The notes beneath the pieces were generated by a model that saw only the letters and a program-made list of their open reading frames with translations, was not told where the DNA came from and ran no database searches. Of a stretch of DNA of 59,980 bases, positions 59,160 through 59,980 are shown in pieces; the stretch's first letter is position 1, and each line of letters opens with the position of its first letter. A program made the position numbers and the translations under genes. This stretch comes from CAYQQQ01 sp964420125 (GTDB lineage: Bacteria > Actinomycetota > Acidimicrobiia > Acidimicrobiales > Microtrichaceae), in contig CAYQQQ010000028.1 in NCBI GenBank assembly GCA_964420125.1, positions 1 to 59,980 of the forward strand, in the 5' to 3' direction.

Positions 59160-59925
59160 GACAGGTGCTCGACCGCCACGTTCTGGGGAGCCTGGAAGGC
59201 GGTGACTGTCGTGAGGAAGCGGAGCTCGTCGGTTCCGTGGCGGAGGTGGAGGACCAGGGCGGGGTCGGAGGGGACCCGGAGGTCGACCTGGCGCCAGTGC
59301 GGGTCGACGGTCGGCATGGCGAGGAGCTCGTCGAGGAGCTGCCGCATCTCGCCGTCGTCCGGATCGGCGAGAACCTCGCGTTGGATGCGCCACAGCAGCT
59401 TGCGGCCGACGTCGTCGAAGTTGGCCAGGCTGGGCTGTGCCCCGTCGGGGTCGAAGGTGAGCCGGGCGAGGTTGAGCTCGAGGGCTTCGACGGCCGAGGG
59501 CGCCAGCGGCTCGGTCGACGGGGGGAGCCCGAGGACGGCGGTGAACAGCGCCGCGGCACCGCAGTTCAGGTCCCGCACCCGGTAGGTCCGGTCCACCACG
59601 ACGAGTGGGTACGGCTCGTGGTGGGCCTTCAGCAGCTCCAGCGCCTCGGCCACGGTGGGAGCTCACCGTCGGACTCGTCGTAGACCGCGGTGTGGCCCGC
59701 CGAGCGCAACATGGCGTTCACATGGCGCAGCGGGACTCCCAGGGCGGCGCCGAGCTGCACCACCATCTCGGCGCTGGGCGTGGAGCGGCCGGTCTCCAGG
59801 AAGCTCACGTGGCGGGCGGACACGTCGGCGGTCACGGCGAGGTCGAGCTGGCTCATGCCCCTCTGGCGGCGCCAGTACTTGAGCAACGCCGAGAAGAGCC
59901 CGGCCCGAGTGGCGGGATCGTTCAA
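59160..59925 (-). pseudogene. Frameshifted XRE/MmyB-like regulator
   Basis: From ATG 59925 an XRE helix-turn-helix reads well (RRQRGMSQLDLAVTADVSAR, then HVSFLETGRSTPSAEMV) to DESDGELP. One missing C at about 59657 breaks the frame. The MmyB-like ligand-binding domain continues in another frame (LVVVDRTYRVRDLNCGAAAL, FDDVGRKLLWRIQREVL, VLHLRHGTDELRFLTTVTAF) to about 59164. The C-terminal tail of the family is absent. The residual frame beyond runs antisense through the MazEF pair and is not coding. Confidence 0.75.
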
Positions 59926-59980
59926 CTGAGCCTGGATCCACCGATGAGGTGAGGTTGCGTATCCGCGGAAAGTGCCTCTC

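Noticed and set aside
58289..59160. Continuation of the MmyB-like frame through the MazEF region on the minus strand
   Set aside because: Similarity ends at about 59164; beyond that it is Arg/Pro-rich antisense of the toxin-antitoxin pair.
1..59980. CRISPR arrays, rRNA operons and riboswitches
   Set aside because: The tandem repeats seen have no unique spacers of constant length, and I recognised no rRNA or riboswitch consensus in either strand.

Overview
The window is high-GC DNA (about 70 percent by eye) with frequent GTG starts, many 4-bp ATGA/GTGA gene overlaps and several apparently leaderless promoters. Gene content (sigma-70 housekeeping factor with an acidic N-terminal extension, tad pilus genes, two 13E12-type DUF222/HNH genes under LexA-type boxes, a split OtsB1-like trehalose locus, a BldC/excisionase-like small HTH protein) points to an actinobacterium. 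Acidimicrobiia is my best guess, inferred without any search.

Layout. 1-6522 is accessory: a complete IS21 element (56-2702), an IS1380-type transposase and two HEPN-like genes, one of them resembling the anti-phage protein ApeA. This block abuts a tad locus (cpaB-cpaE-cpaF, minus strand) whose cpaF is cut off at about 6523. 9586-24944 is mostly core: a small HTH regulator, phoH-ybeY-corC-era in a tightly overlapping operon, then an esterase and a DUF222/HNH gene, then uppS-recO-terC, an RDD protein, glyS, dnaG and sigA. tRNA-Asn and a probable tRNA-Ile2 follow. The 3' end of the second tRNA is duplicated 450 bp downstream around the remains of a nucleotidyltransferase toxin-antitoxin pair.

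25786-30913 holds a flippase/kinase-like membrane protein divergent from a PAP2 phosphatase and a UbiB/AarF kinase. The first two have a second, paralogous copy in the same divergent arrangement at 45817-48984. 31017-34607 encodes a large secreted sugar-dehydrogenase-like protein with a 659-bp internal duplication encoding LamG domains. 34608-36013 is gene debris. 36066-39925 groups PPK2, a sulfide:quinone-oxidoreductase-like flavoprotein, a TusE/DsrC protein, a DsrE-like protein and a DUF302 protein behind CsoR-like palindromes, suggesting sulfide or sulfane-sulfur handling. A CotH-like lipoprotein faces a trehalose phosphorylase plus HAD-OtsB two-gene operon.

48977-54706 carries an ECF sigma/anti-sigma pair, an unknown protein, an IMPase-like enzyme, a NUDIX hydrolase and a cellulose-synthase-like PilZ protein that lacks key catalytic motifs. 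The last 5 kb is again accessory: a frameshifted SOS-boxed DUF222/HNH gene, tRNA-Val, a vapB with a truncated vapC, a vsr fragment, a doubly frameshifted DUF1254/DUF1214 gene, an intact MazEF-like pair and a frameshifted MmyB-like regulator. Frameshifts were noticed only in accessory genes, which argues for real decay rather than poor sequence quality.
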